From Cytophagales bacterium (GTDB lineage: Bacteria > Bacteroidota > Bacteroidia > Cytophagales > Bernardetiaceae), in assembly GCA_013299045.1 (NCBI GenBank), contig JAAFJX010000012.1, forward strand, positions 1-64,000: 64,000 bases of DNA, read 5' to 3'. Under the pieces are notes generated by a model. The model searched no databases, was not told the DNA's origin, and saw only the letters and a list, made by a program, of their open reading frames with translations. Position 1 is the first letter of the stretch, and each line of letters begins with the position of its first letter. Below are positions 62,696-64,000 of this stretch, piece by piece. Both the position numbers and the translations under genes were made by a program.

Positions 62696-63112
62696 TCAGT
62701 TTTGTTTTACCAACCAAGCTATTGCAGGCTCTTCTTCAACAAAAATTTCCATAAAATAGTCCAGCTCCTGCTTTTCTGCTACTTCTTCAACGCCATCTAG
62801 AGCGCGCTTGGCACTAAGCTGCCCTACCACGTCCAGAGGATAAAGAAACGCTATGTTTTTATAGCCTCTAGGAACAGCCATAGGCAAAAACTCTGTTCCT
62901 ATCCAAATTTGGTCTTCTGCGGTTGCTATGCGAGCGTCTCGGCCATCAACAAGCACACGGTTTGTTTTTTTGTCTTCTATGGCTAGAAGAATAGATGCCA
63001 TAGCAGCCCTGAAGCCCGCACTTGGCGGAAAGCCTATCCATACGGTTTTTAAATAATGACCATCTACCACGTAATAAAGTTTGAAAAAATCTTTGTCTTC
63101 AAGAAGTTCCAT
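62696..63112 (-). CDS. STAS-like protein, array member 2
   Basis: 138 residues. Motifs as in the neighbours: FKLYYVVDGHYLKTVWIGFP, RVLVDGRDARIATAEDQIW, VPRGYKNIAFLYPLDVVGQL and a C-terminal AIAWLVKQN. It is identical in length to members 1, 3 and 4 and lies exactly 513 bp from member 3. No signal peptide, so it is cytoplasmic. Function unknown; a STAS-type anti-anti-sigma role is only a suggestion from the fold impression. Confidence 0.7.
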   Translation of the reverse strand: MELLEDKDFFKLYYVVDGHYLKTVWIGFPPSAGFRAAMASILLAIEDKKTNRVLVDGRDARIATAEDQIWIGTEFLPMAVPRGYKNIAFLYPLDVVGQLSAKRALDGVEEVAEKQELDYFMEIFVEEEPAIAWLVKQN

Positions 63113-63161
63113 GATTAGATTTTAATTTAAGAAGAATAAGAAGTAAAACCAACAAGGAATA

Positions 63162-63202
63162 GTAAAGCACAATGCACTATGAACGAGTACATTGTGCTTT
63201 AC
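63162..63202 (-). terminator. Conserved intergenic hairpin after array member 3
   Basis: GTAAAGCACAATGCA (63162-63176) pairs with TACATTGTGCTTTAC (63188-63202), 14 of 15 pairs. It lies seven bases past the stop of member 3 and recurs 513 bp later after member 4. Whether it terminates transcription or processes the message is open, since the T run is weak. Confidence 0.6.
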
Positions 63203-63208
63203 ACAGTT

Positions 63209-63625
63209 TTAATTTTGTTTTATTAACCAAGCAAGAGCCTCGTCTTCATCAGAGAAAATCTCCATATAATAAGGCAAATCTTGTTTGTCTGTTTCTTCCT
63301 GTATATTTTGTACTGCTCTTTGCGAGGTAAGCTGCCCTACTACGTCATGTGGATATATAACCGCCACGTGCTTATAACCCTGAGGTGCTGCTCTAGGTAA
63401 GAAGTCGGTAGCCAACCAAACTTGGTCTTCGGTAGTAGCCATGCGAGATTCGCGACCATCTATAAGTACACGAGTGGTTTTCTTTTCTATAACTGATTTT
63501 AGAATAGACTCAAAGGCATTCCTGAAACCATCACTAGGCGGAAATCCCACCCAGATAGATTTGAGATAATGACCATCTGCTACATAGTAGAGCTTAAAAA
63601 AATCTTCGTTTACAAGAAGTTCCAT
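63209..63625 (-). CDS. STAS-like protein, array member 3
   Basis: 138 residues, nearly identical to member 4 in the part that can be compared (FLPRAAPQGYK, VVGQLTSQRAVQNIQEE). Motifs are FKLYYVADGHYLKSIWVGFP, VLIDGRESRMATTEDQVW and ALAWLIKQN. The high similarity shows a recent duplication or gene conversion. Function unknown, as for the others. Confidence 0.72.
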   Translation of the reverse strand: MELLVNEDFFKLYYVADGHYLKSIWVGFPPSDGFRNAFESILKSVIEKKTTRVLIDGRESRMATTEDQVWLATDFLPRAAPQGYKHVAVIYPHDVVGQLTSQRAVQNIQEETDKQDLPYYMEIFSDEDEALAWLIKQN

Positions 63626-63674
63626 GATTAGATTTTAATTTAAGAAGAATAAGAAGTGAAACCAACAGGGAATA

Positions 63675-63715
63675 GTAAAGTACAATGCACTATGAACGGA
63701 TACATTGTGCTTTAC
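63675..63715 (-). terminator. Conserved intergenic hairpin after array member 4
   Basis: GTAAAGTACAATGCA (63675-63689) pairs with TACATTGTGCTTTAC (63701-63715), using one G-T wobble and one mismatch. It is offset exactly 513 bp from the previous one. Confidence 0.6.
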
Positions 63716-63721
63716 ATAGTT

Positions 63722-64000
63722 TTAATTTTGTTTTATTAACCACGCAAGAGCCTCGTCTTCATCAGAGAAAATCTCCATATAAAGAGGCAAATCTTGTTTG
63801 TCTTTTTCTTCCTGTATATTTTGTACTGCTCTTTGCGAGGTAAGCTGCCCTACTACGTCATGTGGATATATAAACGCCACGTACTTATAACCCTGAGGCG
63901 CTGCTCTAGGTAAGAAGTCGGTAGCCAACCAAACTTGGTCTTCGGTAGTAGCCATGCGAGATTCGCGACCATCTGCAAATACACGAGAGGTTTTCTTTTC
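63722..64000 (-). CDS. STAS-like protein, array member 4, cut by the window end
   Basis: The last 92 codons of a further copy; the start is beyond 64000. The frame continues upstream of the internal ATG at 63955 through a DGRESRMATTEDQ segment identical to member 3 there, so the internal ATG is not the start. The array may continue outside the window. Confidence 0.7.
   Translation of the reverse strand, partial: EKKTSRVFADGRESRMATTEDQVWLATDFLPRAAPQGYKYVAFIYPHDVVGQLTSQRAVQNIQEEKDKQDLPLYMEIFSDEDEALAWLIKQN

Larger units (their letters stand above)
62696..64000 (-). repeat. Tandem duplication with 513-bp period
   Basis: Members 2, 3 and 4 have stops at 62696, 63209 and 63722 and the two complete members have starts at 63112 and 63625, in each case exactly 513 bp apart. 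The 96-bp spacers after members 3 and 4 are almost the same sequence, including the hairpin. Member 1 is offset by 536 bp and its spacer has diverged. Confidence 0.8.

Noticed and set aside
62160-64000. CRISPR-like regular spacing at the right edge
   Set aside because: The 513-bp period contains whole genes; it is a gene array, not short repeats with spacers.
1-64000. Reverse transcriptase, Cas, restriction-modification or other defence genes
   Set aside because: None of the translated frames shows the hallmark motifs of these families.

Overview
The window is an AT-rich chromosomal segment of a Bacteroidota bacterium, most likely of the Cytophagia lineage. The taxonomic evidence is the content: a GLPGLI-family protein, a DUF2911 protein, a DUF4494 protein, a DUF1599 protein, an S46 dipeptidyl-peptidase, a TonB-dependent receptor with a carboxypeptidase-regulatory N-domain, an OmpA protein with PD40 repeats, and many proteins with Sec or lipoprotein signals. 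The promoters agree: several genes are preceded by the Bacteroidota-type pattern TTG/TTTG - 20 bp - TAnnTTTG. Best examples lie upstream of panD, the TerB-like gene, the lipoprotein/ABC/DUF1599 operon, the BamA-like gene and the DUF4494-folP pair. No rRNA, tRNA, CRISPR array, prophage or complete insertion sequence was seen.

Layout. 1-9.3 kb: CPBP protease, MBL-fold hydrolase, a decayed IS remnant, a large secreted protein, a nitroreductase-coaX operon, a methyltransferase, and a panD-metallophosphoesterase pair. panD and coaX are both pantothenate/CoA genes. 9.3-17.3 kb: gatB, DUF2911, a PfkB sugar kinase, a CcmE-like gene, a saccharopine-dehydrogenase-like gene and hisD, with two copies of a dispersed repeat. 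17.3-31 kb: yqgE, a TPR-SpoIIE phosphatase, an unknown 528-residue protein, a TonB-dependent receptor, a 1746-residue hybrid histidine kinase and a SUFU-like gene. 31-43.6 kb: glycosyltransferase, tandem TerB-like protein, an operon of lipoprotein, fused two-domain oligopeptide-type ABC ATPase and DUF1599, then SRPBCC, GLPGLI and OmpA/PD40 genes, an unusual ABC ATPase and gltX. 43.7-64 kb: a BamA-like protein, folP, a LolD-like ABC ATPase, an alpha/beta hydrolase, cysQ, a GNAT, a WYL regulator with a GyrI-like partner, an S46 peptidase, hslV, sufC, dnaG, a cadherin-like lipoprotein, and a tandem array of four near-identical 138-codon genes cut by the window end.

Most genes are ordinary housekeeping or envelope genes. 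Two things stand out. First, a family of short mosaic repeats (copies near 9.4, 17.1, 31.1 and 41.8 kb) carries a terminus almost identical to the terminal inverted repeat of the decayed IS at 2.6-3.0 kb. Its shared blocks keep the same order, it has an internal inverted repeat, and it abuts gene ends: it supplies an in-frame extension upstream of hisD and the stop codon of the glycosyltransferase. Second, the STAS-like array at the right edge repeats with an exact 513-bp period that includes a conserved intergenic hairpin. The CcmE-like protein carrying CxxxY instead of HxxxY is a third point of interest. I found no clear new defence or RNA-guided system. All functions are inferred by reading the sequence; no database search was run.
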